Notes: generated by a model not told the origin, from the letters alone. Shown: positions 6,090 to 13,967, numbered from the stretch's first letter. The stretch is DNA of 18,594 bases from O2-02-FULL-42-9 sp038043025 (GCA_038043025.1 JBBTCW010000076.1:1-18594), one strand, 5' to 3'. Numbers and translations: made by a program.

Positions 6090-6926
6090 CTATATTTCTT
6101 GTTTCACGAGTTGCCACAAAACCCAGTCGAGCATCGGGGTCGGTAAAATGCGTTTGAGTATTGCAAAAAGATGCGCAGGGACGCCGACGTAATAACGCGC
6201 TTTCGGCTGTTGGGATTCGAGTGCACAGAGTAATTTTTTGTAAACGGCTTCGGGTGGCAAATAAAACGGGGTCTTTGATGCGATTTTGAAAAAGTCATCC
6301 ATCATTTTTTTGTAGGTTTCTTTGTATCGACTGTCTTCATGATTAATATTTTTCAAAAAATTTTCTTTTGCATTTTCCCGAATTTTCGAATAAATCGGCC
6401 CGGGTTCGATTAATGACACATAAATCTTTGATTCACGTAATTCTTGTCGCAATGTGTCGATAAATCCTTCTAGCGCAAATTTTGATGCGTTATATGCGCC
6501 GCGTAATTGTAATGTGACATAACCTAATAATGAACCGGTTTGAATAATGCGGCCGTAACCTTGTATTCGCATAATTTTGACGGTTTGTCCGATTAATTCC
6601 ATCGGTCCAAACACATTGGTTTCAAATTGTTGGCGAATCGTGTCGCGCGGTAAATCTTCAATGGCGCCTGGATACGTGCAACCGCAATTGCTAAATAATG
6701 CATCGAGCGGTGTTTTCGCGATAATGGTTTCGAGCGTTTGTTTGATGGCCGCTGAATCATTAATGTCGAGAGCCATGGCTTCTACGCCCAGCGCGTTTAA
6801 TTTATTGAGATCAGCTGTTTTGCGCGCGGTGGCAAACACCCGATAGCCTTTTTTATGCAATTGTGTTGCAGCGGCAAAGCCAATGCCACTGCTGGCGCCG
6901 GTGATTAAAATAGTTTTTTGGCTCAT
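6090..6926 (-). CDS. Short-chain dehydrogenase/reductase (YbbO-like)
   Basis: This 278-residue classical SDR probably reduces an aldehyde or ketone with NAD(P)H in the cytoplasm. The N-terminal Rossmann fold has TGASSGIG (9-16); Arg36 after the second strand suggests a preference for NADP(H). The usual NAG is NCG (80-82). The catalytic set is Asn104, Ser132, Tyr145 and Lys149, within YNASK. SLIEPGPI follows in the usual place. The C-terminal part (about 230-275), with LKRILPTPMLD, resembles E. coli YbbO, an aldehyde reductase, but the substrate cannot be read from the sequence. The start at 6926 gives the standard short N-terminus; its ribosome binding site is weak. It is divergent from fmdB, with a 72-bp shared intergenic region. 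A 57-bp palindrome begins 1 nt after its stop. Confidence 0.9.
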   Translation of the reverse strand: MSQKTILITGASSGIGFAAATQLHKKGYRVFATARKTADLNKLNALGVEAMALDINDSAAIKQTLETIIAKTPLDALFSNCGCTYPGAIEDLPRDTIRQQFETNVFGPMELIGQTVKIMRIQGYGRIIQTGSLLGYVTLQLRGAYNASKFALEGFIDTLRQELRESKIYVSLIEPGPIYSKIRENAKENFLKNINHEDSRYKETYKKMMDDFFKIASKTPFYLPPEAVYKKLLCALESQQPKARYYVGVPAHLFAILKRILPTPMLDWVLWQLVKQEI

Positions 6927-6936
6927 AGAGTATTTC

Positions 6937-6965
6937 TTTTGTGTTCAGTTTATTTTCGTTATAAT
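6937..6965 (+). promoter_or_regulatory. Promoter of the fmdB-DUF502-aspS-yebC operon
   Basis: A consensus TATAAT (6960-6965) has a weak -35-like TTTTGT 17 bp upstream (6937-6942). Transcription would start near 6972, 27 nt before the fmdB ATG. The -10 box overlaps the left arm of an inverted repeat (6952-6984). Confidence 0.5.
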
Positions 6966-6984
6966 TGGCGATTCTAACGAAAAT
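6952..6984. promoter_or_regulatory. 10-bp inverted repeat over the fmdB -10 box, candidate operator
   Basis: ATTTTCGTTA (6952-6961) and TAACGAAAAT (6975-6984) form perfect arms 13 bp apart. The left arm overlaps TATAAT, and the right arm lies just downstream of the predicted start. Since the left arm is upstream of the start, it would act as DNA rather than as an mRNA hairpin. It lies in the region shared with the divergent SDR gene. Confidence 0.45.
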
Positions 6985-6998
6985 AACAGGAGAGTGAA

Positions 6999-7268
6999 AT
7001 GCCCATTTACGAGTATCAGTGTGAAAAATGTGACCACAGATTGGAGATAATGCAAAAAGTGAGCGATAAACTGCTGACAAAATGCCCAAAATGTGATCAA
7101 AATGGGCTAAAGCGCTGCATTTCATTGACGAGCTTTAGATTAAAGGGTAAAGGTTGGTACCAGACGGATTTTAAAGAAAATAAACAAACGGAAGTCAAAC
7201 CAGAGAAACCAGCTACACAAGACACAAAACCGGCTATAAAAGAGAAGTCGGATAAAAGTAAGGAATAG
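6999..7268 (+). CDS. FmdB-family small zinc-ribbon protein
   Basis: This 89-residue protein starts with MPIYEYQCEKC, the hallmark of the FmdB/CxxC_CxxC_SSSS putative regulatory family. Two CxxC pairs, Cys8/Cys11 and Cys29/Cys32, should bind one zinc ion. The C-terminal 30 residues are Lys-, Glu- and Pro-rich and probably disordered. The start has AGGAGAG at 6988-6994, 4 nt upstream. The family's function is not known; the name comes from a regulator in formamidase operons. It is the first gene of a four-gene operon leading to aspS and yebC, an arrangement typical of Legionellales and related gammaproteobacteria, which suggests a housekeeping role. Confidence 0.92.
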   Translation: MPIYEYQCEKCDHRLEIMQKVSDKLLTKCPKCDQNGLKRCISLTSFRLKGKGWYQTDFKENKQTEVKPEKPATQDTKPAIKEKSDKSKE

Positions 7269-7273
7269 ATATT

Positions 7274-7903
7274 ATGATGACACATGCGCGGCGTTATTTA
7301 TTTGCCGGATTATTATTTTGGGTGCCGGTTTGGGTGACCTTTTTGGTGATTCGATTTATTGTGCAATTGTTGGATCAGAGTTTGATGTTGTTGCCGCAAG
7401 CGTATCGGCCGGAACATTTTGGCGTTACTATTCCTGGATTAGGATTGATTTTTACAATTGTTTTATTGTTTTTGACTGGCTTGATCGTCACGAATTTTTT
7501 AGGGGCGTATCTTTTAAGAGTGTGGGATCATTTAATTGGACGAATTCCGCTCGTGCGCTCCATTTATTCGGCCGTTAAAACGACGATGGAAACCATGTTT
7601 AGCTCAAAAGGGCGCGCATTTCGCAAAGTGTTATTAGTAGAATATCCGCGCGAAGGCATGTGGAGTTTGGCCTTTCAAACAGCGGAGGCAAGCCGTGCTA
7701 TTAAAGAAAAAACACAATCTGATATGGTCACCATTTTTATTCCGACAACGCCAAATCCGACATCCGGTTTTTTGATGATGGTGCCTAAACAAGAGGTGCG
7801 TGAGTTGGATATGTCGATTGATGAGGCGTTAAAAATGATTATTTCGTTAGGCGTCATACAGCCTAATCTTCCTATTGAATTTGTGGAGCAAGTCGATGCG
7901 TAG
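7274..7903 (+). CDS. DUF502 family membrane protein
   Basis: This is a 209-residue inner-membrane protein of the DUF502 family, function unknown. It has transmembrane segments at about residues 8-30 and 53-77, then a soluble C-terminal domain with the family pattern IGRIPLVRSIYSAVKT (88-103) and TIFIPTTPNPTSGFLMMVP (153-171). The start at 7274 is preceded by AAGGAA (7260-7265) inside the end of fmdB, 8 nt upstream; an adjacent ATG at 7277 is also possible. It overlaps the aspS start by 8 nt, so the two are probably translationally coupled. Confidence 0.92.
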   Translation: MMTHARRYLFAGLLFWVPVWVTFLVIRFIVQLLDQSLMLLPQAYRPEHFGVTIPGLGLIFTIVLLFLTGLIVTNFLGAYLLRVWDHLIGRIPLVRSIYSAVKTTMETMFSSKGRAFRKVLLVEYPREGMWSLAFQTAEASRAIKEKTQSDMVTIFIPTTPNPTSGFLMMVPKQEVRELDMSIDEALKMIISLGVIQPNLPIEFVEQVDA

Positions 7904-9620
7904 TCAATATTGTGGAGAAGTGAATGAACGATTAGTCGGAAAAACCATTATATTATGCGGCTGGGTGCATCGTGCGCGCAATTTAGGTGGCATGATTTTT
8001 TTAGATTTACGCGATCGTGCAGGGATTGTGCAAGTGGTTGTGCATCCTGAGCAAAAAGAAATTTTTAAGCTTGCGCAAACGATCCGTAATGAATATGTGT
8101 TGTGTGTGACAGGAAAAGTCAATGCGCGTCCGAGTGACATGATTAATACAAGAATGAAAACGGGTACCATTGAAGTAGAAGCCGCCGAGATTAAAATTTT
8201 AAATACGGCCGAGCCACCGCCATTCGTGTTAGATAATTATGTGCCGGTGAGCGAAGACGTGCGATTAAAATATCGCTACATCGATTTGCGTCGCGCCGAG
8301 GTTTTTCATCGAATTCAATTTCGTAGTAAATTAGTTCGAGCCATGCATAATTTTTTAGATGATCATGGTTTTTTAGAAATTGAAACACCACATTTAACAC
8401 GCGCAACGCCGGAAGGTGCGCGCGATTATTTAGTGCCGAGTCGTGTGCAGCCGGGGCATTTTTATGCGTTACCGCAGTCGCCGCAGTTGTTTAAGCAGTT
8501 ATTAATGATGGGTGGAGTGGATAGATATTATCAATTAGCAAAATGTTTTCGCGATGAAGATTTGCGCGCGGATCGTCAGCCGGAGTTTACGCAGCTGGAT
8601 ATCGAAATGTCTTTTATCGAAGAAGAAGATGTGATGCAGCTTATGGAAACCATGATGCAGACGCTCTTTAAAGATTTATTGAACGTGGTATTGCCTACGT
8701 TTCCACGCATGACGTACGCAGAAGCCATGCAAAAATATGGTTCTGACAAACCGGATTTGCGTATTTCATTAGAGTTAGTGGATGTGGCTGATTTGCTCAG
8801 AACAGTTGAATTTAAGGTTTTTGCGAGTGTTACAAATGATCCGAATGGTCGCATCGCCGCATTGCGTGTGCCCAAGGGAGTGACGTTTAGTCGAAAAAAT
8901 ATTGATGATTATGAAGCGTTGGTGAAAAAATTTGGCGCAAAGGGTTTGGCGTGGATGAAGGTCAATGACCTTAATGATGTGCAGTCGCCGATTAAAAAGT
9001 TTTTGTCGGATGAAATCATTCGCGCTATTTTAAAGCGCGTCGGTGCGCAAAAAGATGATATCATTTTCCTTGTTGCGGATAATTATCGCGTGACGAGTGA
9101 ATCGTTGGGCGCCTTGCGAGTTCACGTGGGCGAGAAGGATGCGTCTGCATGGAAGCCTTTGTGGGTAACGGATTTCCCCATGTTTGAACAGGTTGATGGT
9201 CATTGGCATTCGCTGCACCATCCATTTACAGCGCCGCAAGATATGAATCATTTAGCGCATGGTTTGTCGCGCGCGTATGACATGGTGTTAAATGGTTCTG
9301 AGCTTGGCGGCGGATCGATTCGTATTGATAATATTAAAACGCAGCAGGCGGTTTTTAGCTTGTTAAATATTTCAGAAAAAGAAGCGCGAGAAAAATTCGG
9401 CTTTTTGTTAGAAGCGTTAGAATATGGTTGTCCGCCGCATGGTGGTATCGCGCTCGGAGTAGATCGCATTGCGATGATGATGACGGGCGCCTCATCCCTT
9501 CGTGATGTGATTGCCTTTCCTAAAACAGCGACGGCAAGCTGTCTCTTAACCCATGCGCCTTCAACGGTTTCAGATGAGCAGCTAAAAGAATTACATATTC
9601 ACGTCAACACGAAGGAGTAA
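7896..9620 (+). CDS. aspS: Aspartyl-tRNA synthetase
   Basis: This class II synthetase attaches aspartate to tRNA-Asp. The start at 7896 (MRSQYCGEV) matches the family N-terminus, overlaps the DUF502 stop by 8 nt and has GGAG 8 nt upstream. Domains in order are the OB-fold anticodon-binding domain (1-105), the catalytic core with motif 2 around CFRDEDLRADRQPEF (217-231), the bacterial GAD insertion (about 285-420), and motif 3 GIALGVDRIAM (517-527). Its 574 residues are close to the 590 of E. coli. Residue 30 is Leu (RARNLGG), as in E. coli, where non-discriminating Pseudomonas-type enzymes have His. This hints at specificity for tRNA-Asp, but one residue does not prove it. The next gene, yebC, starts 2 nt after the stop. 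Confidence 0.98.
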   Translation: MRSQYCGEVNERLVGKTIILCGWVHRARNLGGMIFLDLRDRAGIVQVVVHPEQKEIFKLAQTIRNEYVLCVTGKVNARPSDMINTRMKTGTIEVEAAEIKILNTAEPPPFVLDNYVPVSEDVRLKYRYIDLRRAEVFHRIQFRSKLVRAMHNFLDDHGFLEIETPHLTRATPEGARDYLVPSRVQPGHFYALPQSPQLFKQLLMMGGVDRYYQLAKCFRDEDLRADRQPEFTQLDIEMSFIEEEDVMQLMETMMQTLFKDLLNVVLPTFPRMTYAEAMQKYGSDKPDLRISLELVDVADLLRTVEFKVFASVTNDPNGRIAALRVPKGVTFSRKNIDDYEALVKKFGAKGLAWMKVNDLNDVQSPIKKFLSDEIIRAILKRVGAQKDDIIFLVADNYRVTSESLGALRVHVGEKDASAWKPLWVTDFPMFEQVDGHWHSLHHPFTAPQDMNHLAHGLSRAYDMVLNGSELGGGSIRIDNIKTQQAVFSLLNISEKEAREKFGFLLEALEYGCPPHGGIALGVDRIAMMMTGASSLRDVIAFPKTATASCLLTHAPSTVSDEQLKELHIHVNTKE

Positions 9621-9622
9621 TC

Positions 9623-10357
9623 ATGTCGGGTCATAGCAAGTGGAAAAATATTAAATTTAAAAAAGCGTTACAAGATAAAAAACGCGGCAAGTTATTTAGT
9701 AAATTAATTCGAGAAATTACGGTGGCCGCGCGCGTCAGCGGTGATGTTGCAACCAATCCACGATTGCGTTTGGTTATTGATAAAGCATTGTCTAACAACA
9801 TGACGCGCGATACGATTGATCGCGCGGTCAAGCGCGGGTCGGGTGGCGATGAGGGTGCTAATTTAGAAGACGTGGTGTATGAAGGGTATGGTGCCGCGGG
9901 CGTAGCGATTTTAGTGGAGGCGATGACGGATAATCGTACGCGCACAGTTGCCGAGGTGCGTCACGCTTTTAGTAAAGCGGGCGGCAATATGGGTGCGCCG
10001 GGTTCAGTGGCTTATTTATTTTCGAAGCGCGGTGAAATAATGTTTGCGCCAGGATGTGATGAAGATAAAATTATGGAAGTGGCCATTGAAGCGGGCGCGG
10101 ATGATGTGCTCACGCATGATGATGGCTCGGTGGAGGTGATTACAACGGAAGATGCTTTTTCCGCCGTGAAAGATGCGATGGAAAAAGCCGGATTGACACC
10201 GGCACATGCGGAAACGACGATGCATGCGGCGACGCAAGTCCCTGTCGATAAAGAAACGGCAGAAAAAGTATTGCGTTTGATTGACATGTTAGAAGATTTA
10301 GATGATACGCAGGAAGTTTATTCCAATGCAGATATGCCGGATGATATATATACATAA
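9623..10357 (+). CDS. yebC: YebC/PmpR family translation-associated protein
   Basis: This 244-residue member of the YebC/PmpR family (also TACO1 in mitochondria) was long called a transcriptional regulator; recent work on the family points to help in translating difficult, proline-rich stretches. The family signature MSGHSKWKNIKFKK opens the protein, followed by GKLFSKLIREI (22-32) and the central YEGYGAAGVAILVEAMTDN (86-104). All three usual domains are present at normal length. The start is 2 nt after aspS, with AAGGAG in the aspS end, so it is co-translated with aspS. Its TAA stop (10355-10357) is followed with no gap by the inverted-end element at 10358. Confidence 0.97.
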   Translation: MSGHSKWKNIKFKKALQDKKRGKLFSKLIREITVAARVSGDVATNPRLRLVIDKALSNNMTRDTIDRAVKRGSGGDEGANLEDVVYEGYGAAGVAILVEAMTDNRTRTVAEVRHAFSKAGGNMGAPGSVAYLFSKRGEIMFAPGCDEDKIMEVAIEAGADDVLTHDDGSVEVITTEDAFSAVKDAMEKAGLTPAHAETTMHAATQVPVDKETAEKVLRLIDMLEDLDDTQEVYSNADMPDDIYT

Positions 10358-10460
10358 CTCAGCTCAGAGGTAAGCTGGTATTCATTGCTAGAATGGGATG
10401 AATGAGGAAGAAAACGGATTTTTTAGAATCAGATGGACGTGTTGCGTCCTCTGAGCTGAG
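10358..10460 (+). repeat. MITE-like element with 13-bp inverted ends, copy C, abutting the yebC stop
   Basis: This 103-bp element has CTCAGCTCAGAGG (10358-10370) and CCTCTGAGCTGAG (10448-10460). Its centre matches the copy at 18015-18117 and differs from that at 2463-2566. It begins at the base after the yebC stop codon. The flanking stretch after its right arm (TGTTCGCATGAGTGTGGA, 10468-10485) is shared with the other copies. Confidence 0.9.
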
Positions 10461-10497
10461 CCCAGCCTGTTCGCATGAGTGTGGATAATTAGTTGAT

Positions 10498-10630
10498 CTT
10501 AGCTCAGAGGGTGAGCACGAACCGACATGCCAGTGGCATGTCGCAGTCGTGCGAACGACTGGCCATGGATGGCCAGGCTGGACAATCCCAGGGATGGAGG
10601 GGGAATACGTTTTGCGTCCTCTCCGCTGAG
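10498..10630 (+). repeat. Degenerate inverted-end element enclosing the double-hairpin module, copy 2
   Basis: The imperfect ends CTTAGCTCAGAGG (10498-10510) and CCTCTCCGCTGAG (10618-10630) enclose a double-hairpin module: outer stem GCACGA (10515-10520) with TCGTGC (10547-10552), palindrome 10523-10543, and TGGCCAT-GG-ATGGCCA at 10560-10575. A third degenerate right arm, CTTCTCCGCTGAG, lies at 10799-10811 just before ruvC. Confidence 0.75.
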
Positions 10631-10636
10631 AGTTTT

Positions 10637-10777
10637 GTCATCCCGCGGCTTGACCGCGGGATCCAGGAAATTTATATTAAAGATTGTAATAACGGAGTAC
10701 CGTTATTACAATCACTGGATACCGGCTTTCGCCGGTATGACGAAAGTCTGGATGCCGCGGTTAAACCGCGGCATGAC
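10637..10777. repeat. Composite REP-like repeat cluster, copy 1
   Basis: Four hairpins lie in a row: a GTCAT...ATCCAG unit at 10637-10666 with stem CCCGCGG/CCGCGGG; an AT-rich 14-bp stem (10682-10695 with 10700-10713, loop AGTA); a CTGGAT...ATGAC unit with stem ACCGG/CCGGT (about 10715-10741); and a CTGGAT...ATGAC unit at 10748-10777. The first and the last two units face each other, as in paired REP elements. The cluster recurs at 18215-18354. Similar GTCATCCC...GGGATCCAG palindromes occur, as I recall, in other host-associated bacteria such as Wolbachia and Rickettsia. Confidence 0.85.
10650..10678 (+). promoter_or_regulatory. Promoter-like sequence carried by the REP cluster upstream of ruvC
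   Basis: TTGACC (10650-10655), a 17-bp spacer and TATATT (10673-10678) fit a sigma-70 promoter reading toward ruvC, about 150 nt upstream. The -35 lies in a GC-rich REP hairpin. The same pair recurs with a 16-bp spacer at 18228-18255. No other convincing promoter for ruvC is visible. Confidence 0.35.
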
Positions 10778-10836
10778 AAAGAAGCAAAAGCTTCGTGTCT
10801 TCTCCGCTGAGACAAATAGGAAGTAGATTTTTATTT

Positions 10837-11304
10837 ATGATAATACTCGGCATCGATCCAGGTTCGCGCTTTACCGGTTACGGCGTTCTCGAAAGCAACA
10901 ATAAAAAAATAAACTATGTGGCGAGCGGTTGTGTGCGTATTGTGGCGAATACGACGGCACAAAAGTTGCAGCAAGTATTTGCGGGTATTCGTGAAGTGGT
11001 TGCGCAGTTTAAACCGGATGTGGCGGCGATCGAACAAGTGTTTATGCATCGCAATGTCAATTCCGCCATTAAATTAGGCCAAGCGCGCGGGGTGGCGATG
11101 GTGGCTGCGTCGCTTGACGGGATGCCGGTGTTTGAATATTCGGCGAAACAAATTAAACAAGCGGTCGTGGGTTATGGCGCAGCAGATAAAAATCAAATGC
11201 AGCAGATGGTGAAAATATTATTAAAATTATCCGATGTGCCGCAAGAAGATGCGGCGGATGCCTTGGCGGTTGCGATTTGTCATAGTCATTCAATGGTATA
11301 TTGA
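10837..11304 (+). CDS. ruvC: Crossover junction endodeoxyribonuclease RuvC
   Basis: RuvC cuts Holliday junctions symmetrically, working with the RuvAB motor. All four acidic catalytic residues are present at canonical positions: Asp7 (ILGIDPG), Glu66 (IEQVF), Asp138 and Asp141 (EDAADALAVA). The start at 10837 gives the family N-terminus; AGGAAG (10818-10823) is 13 nt upstream, longer than ideal. The protein has 155 residues, slightly short against 173 in E. coli because the C-terminal tail is reduced, which is common. It is separated from yebC by 479 bp of repeats, whereas these genes usually lie close together. RhuM follows after 25 bp on the same strand. Confidence 0.97.
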   Translation: MIILGIDPGSRFTGYGVLESNNKKINYVASGCVRIVANTTAQKLQQVFAGIREVVAQFKPDVAAIEQVFMHRNVNSAIKLGQARGVAMVAASLDGMPVFEYSAKQIKQAVVGYGAADKNQMQQMVKILLKLSDVPQEDAADALAVAICHSHSMVY

Positions 11305-11329
11305 GACTATTGTTTTAGTGGAGGGAGGT

Positions 11330-12406
11330 ATGAACCGAAAAAAAATCAGCAGCGGTGACACGACGTGCCGTGATATTACTGTTCATTCTTCGGCCGCAGA
11401 ATATTTGACCTTTGTGGCATCCGGCGGTAATTCGGAAGCCTCTGTGGAAATGCGTTACGAGGATGAAAATATCTGGCTGACACAGAAGATGATGTCAACG
11501 CTTTATGATGTATCAGTTTCCGCTATTAATCAGCATTTAAAGCGTGTTTTTGCGGATAACGAATTGGAGCGGGGAGCAACTATTAAGAAATACTTAATAG
11601 TTCAAAGTGAGGGCAATCGGCAGGTACAGCGCGAAGTAGAACACTACAACCTTCAAGCCATCATCGCTGTTGGTTTTAAGATCGAAAATGAGCGCGCGGT
11701 ACAGTTTCGTAAATGGGCGAATCAGATTGTCAAGGATTACACCATTCAGGGTTGGACAATGGATGTGGAGCGCCTTAAGCACGGCGGTAATTTGACAGAT
11801 GAATTCTTTGAACGCCAGCTTGAGAAAGTTCGCGAAATCAGGCTTTCTGAACGCAAATTTTATCAAAAGATTACAGATATCTATGCGACAGCTTTGGATT
11901 ATGATCCCTCCGCTACTGCAACCAAACGATTTTTCGCGGCTGTTCAAAACAAGTTACACTTCGCCGTTCACGGTCATACCGCGGCAGAAATTATTGTCGA
12001 TCGAGCCGATCACAGAAAAACAAATATGGGGCTGATAAATTGGGATGGTGCCCCGCAAGGAAAAATTCATCAATACGATGTTTCTGTCGCTAAAAACTAC
12101 CTTTCTGAGTTTGAGCTTGGACAGATGCAGAGAATTGTTTCAGCCTATTTAGATATGGCGGAAATGCAGGCTATGAGAAAGATCCCCATGACAATGGAGG
12201 ATTGGGAGGAACGTTTGGGAGGATTTTTGAAGCTTTGGGATCGGGAGATTCTGCAGGATGCCGGAAAAGTAACGGCAGAACTTGCTAAAACTCACGCTGA
12301 AAGCGAATTTGAAAAATACCGTATTATTCAGGATCGGCTTTTTGAAAGTGATTTTGATCGGGTGCTTAAACAAATTGAGATGGCTCGAGAGAATGAAAAA
12401 TACTAG
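11330..12406 (+). CDS. RhuM-family (virulence protein RhuM) accessory protein
   Basis: This 358-residue protein belongs to the RhuM family, named for a gene in a Salmonella pathogenicity island and often found in genomic islands; its biochemical function is unknown. The start at 11330 has a strong GGAGGGAGG directly upstream. Residues 48-74 (IWLTQKMMSTLYDVSVSAINQHL) look like a helix-turn-helix. The family core HYNLQAIIAVGFKIENER is at 105-122, followed by FRKWANQIV. The C-terminal half (about 190-358) is mostly helical with many charged residues, including KIHQYDVSVAKNYLSEFEL. It lies between ruvC and ruvA on the same strand, 25 bp after ruvC. Its stop overlaps the ruvA ribosome binding site (TAGGAG), so it is transcribed with, and perhaps coupled to, ruvA. 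Codon use looks less biased than in its neighbours, and its patchy family distribution points to horizontal acquisition. Confidence 0.88.
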   Translation: MNRKKISSGDTTCRDITVHSSAAEYLTFVASGGNSEASVEMRYEDENIWLTQKMMSTLYDVSVSAINQHLKRVFADNELERGATIKKYLIVQSEGNRQVQREVEHYNLQAIIAVGFKIENERAVQFRKWANQIVKDYTIQGWTMDVERLKHGGNLTDEFFERQLEKVREIRLSERKFYQKITDIYATALDYDPSATATKRFFAAVQNKLHFAVHGHTAAEIIVDRADHRKTNMGLINWDGAPQGKIHQYDVSVAKNYLSEFELGQMQRIVSAYLDMAEMQAMRKIPMTMEDWEERLGGFLKLWDREILQDAGKVTAELAKTHAESEFEKYRIIQDRLFESDFDRVLKQIEMARENEKY

Positions 12407-12414
12407 GAGCATTT

Positions 12415-13011
12415 ATGATCGGACGATTACAAGGCATTATTGTTGAAAAGCAACCACCGCAATTATTGCTGGATGTGAACGGTGTGGGCTATGAGCTCAA
12501 TGCGTCGATGAATACGTTTTATAAGCTGCCTGAAGTAAATGAGCGAGCGACACTGTATACCCATTTAATTGTGCGCGAAGATGCGCAATTGCTTTACGCA
12601 TTTTATGATATGCGCGAACGTGAATTGTTTCGACATTTAATTAAAATTAGTGGCGTCGGTCCAAAATTAGCGATTACTTTGTTGTCAAACTTGGAGCCCG
12701 ACAGTTTATTGCGCGCGGTGGCGAATGAGGATATCAATAGTTTGACACGCATTCCGGGTATTGGTAAAAAAACCGCGGAGCGTTTAATGGTTGAAATGCG
12801 CAATCGATTAGAATCGATGACGAGCAAAACAAAATTTGCGGATGCGATTAAAGATAAACTTTTATCGAATAATCCCATCGACGATGCGGTCAATGCGTTA
12901 ATTGCGTTGGGTTATAAAGCGCACGAAGCCAGCAAAGCCGTTTCTAAAATCGCGGATGCCAATTTATCCAGCGAAGAATTGATTCGTAAAGCGCTGCAGG
13001 CGATCGCGTGA
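12415..13011 (+). CDS. ruvA: Holliday junction DNA helicase subunit RuvA
   Basis: RuvA binds the Holliday junction as a tetramer and loads the RuvB motor. The 198-residue protein is full length. Domain I, the OB fold (1-62), ends with the acidic pin Glu55-Asp56. Two helix-hairpin-helix motifs follow at SGVGPKLA (79-86) and PGIGKKTAERL (114-124). Domain III (about 150-198), which contacts RuvB, includes DDAVNALIALGYK. The ATG at 12415 has AGGAG 7 nt upstream, overlapping the RhuM stop. The stop overlaps the GTG start of rlmJ by 4 bases. Confidence 0.98.
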   Translation: MIGRLQGIIVEKQPPQLLLDVNGVGYELNASMNTFYKLPEVNERATLYTHLIVREDAQLLYAFYDMRERELFRHLIKISGVGPKLAITLLSNLEPDSLLRAVANEDINSLTRIPGIGKKTAERLMVEMRNRLESMTSKTKFADAIKDKLLSNNPIDDAVNALIALGYKAHEASKAVSKIADANLSSEELIRKALQAIA

Positions 13012-13829
13012 ATTATCGACATATCTATCATGCTGGCAATTTTGCCGATGTCGTCAAGCATGTCATTTTGATTGATTTGTTAGAGGCGCTTTGCGAAAAA
13101 GAAAAACCGTTTTGTTTTTTGGATACGCACGCAGGGGTTGGTATGTATAGCTTGCGTTCACCGCAAGTGGACAAGCAGCAGGAATATCAAAACGGTATCG
13201 CGCATCTTTTTGCTGATCCGCGGGCGAAACAGCCTGCCGTTATTGAAAAATATCTTGCCATTATAAAAAATTGTCATCCCGATAAAAACTTGCATTACTA
13301 TCCAGGCTCCCCCTATTTTGCAAAAAAAATTATTCGTCCTATCGATAAAATGATTTTATGCGAATTACATCCGGACGATGCGGAGTCGTTAAAAATATTG
13401 TTTCAGGATGATACGCAGGTGGCTGTTCATCGCATGGATGGTTATTTGGCGATGAAAGCGTTTTTGCCGTTTCACGAAAAACGGGGACTGGTATTGATGG
13501 ATCCTCCGTTTGAAAAAACCGATGAATTTCAGCAAATTCTATGTGCGTTGACGAGAGCGCTTTCGCGATGGCCATCAGGCAAATATATGGTGTGGTATCC
13601 TGTTAAAAATACCACGGTGGTTGACGCGTTTAATTGTGCGATAAAAAAATTAACGACGGCGCATATCACTATTCATTTTCAAAGACGCGATATGACCGAT
13701 GCATTAAAACTGAGTCATTGCGCTATTTTAATTATCAATCCGCCGTGGAAATTGCAGGAAAGATTGGAAGATTCTATTCTGCCTTATTTGGGCGACGTGT
13801 TAGAGGCGAGTTGGGCGATTGATTGTTAG
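13008..13829 (+). CDS. rlmJ: 23S rRNA (adenine(2030)-N6)-methyltransferase RlmJ
   Basis: RlmJ methylates A2030 of 23S rRNA using S-adenosylmethionine. The N-terminus NYRHIYHAGNFADVVKH matches the family. The SAM-binding loop is DTHAGVG (39-45). YPGSP is at 98-102, the catalytic N6-adenine motif is DPPF at 165-168 (DPPY in E. coli, an accepted variant), and INPPWKL (243-249) is conserved. The 273 residues are close to the E. coli length of 280. It starts with GTG overlapping the ruvA stop (GTGA), which implies translational coupling. A 149-bp gap with the toxin-antitoxin promoter follows. Confidence 0.95.
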   Translation: MNYRHIYHAGNFADVVKHVILIDLLEALCEKEKPFCFLDTHAGVGMYSLRSPQVDKQQEYQNGIAHLFADPRAKQPAVIEKYLAIIKNCHPDKNLHYYPGSPYFAKKIIRPIDKMILCELHPDDAESLKILFQDDTQVAVHRMDGYLAMKAFLPFHEKRGLVLMDPPFEKTDEFQQILCALTRALSRWPSGKYMVWYPVKNTTVVDAFNCAIKKLTTAHITIHFQRRDMTDALKLSHCAILIINPPWKLQERLEDSILPYLGDVLEASWAIDC

Positions 13830-13939
13830 GGCGTTTAATTTTGTTTGACAGATCAATATAAATCTTTAAGATAGAAGTATCTTTCCAGATAAATTCTTTT
13901 CAACTTTCTTGAAAAATGTTCATTTGCTCCTTTTTTAGG

Positions 13940-13967
13940 TTGACATTTGTAGCCTATGGGCTACAAT
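13940..13967 (+). promoter_or_regulatory. Promoter and palindromic operator of the toxin-antitoxin operon
   Basis: TTGACA (13940-13945), a 16-bp spacer and TACAAT (13962-13967) form a strong sigma-70 promoter. A perfect palindrome, TTGTAGCC-TATG-GGCTACAA (13947-13966), fills the spacer and covers most of the -10 box. Binding of the antitoxin there would block the promoter, the usual autoregulation of such modules. The toxin start lies 11 nt after the -10 box, so the mRNA has almost no leader. Confidence 0.8.

Noticed and set aside
10493..10826. Two overlapping frames of about 100 codons between yebC and ruvC
   Set aside because: They are translated inverted-end and REP repeats; the same repeats give similar spurious frames at 18314-18583.
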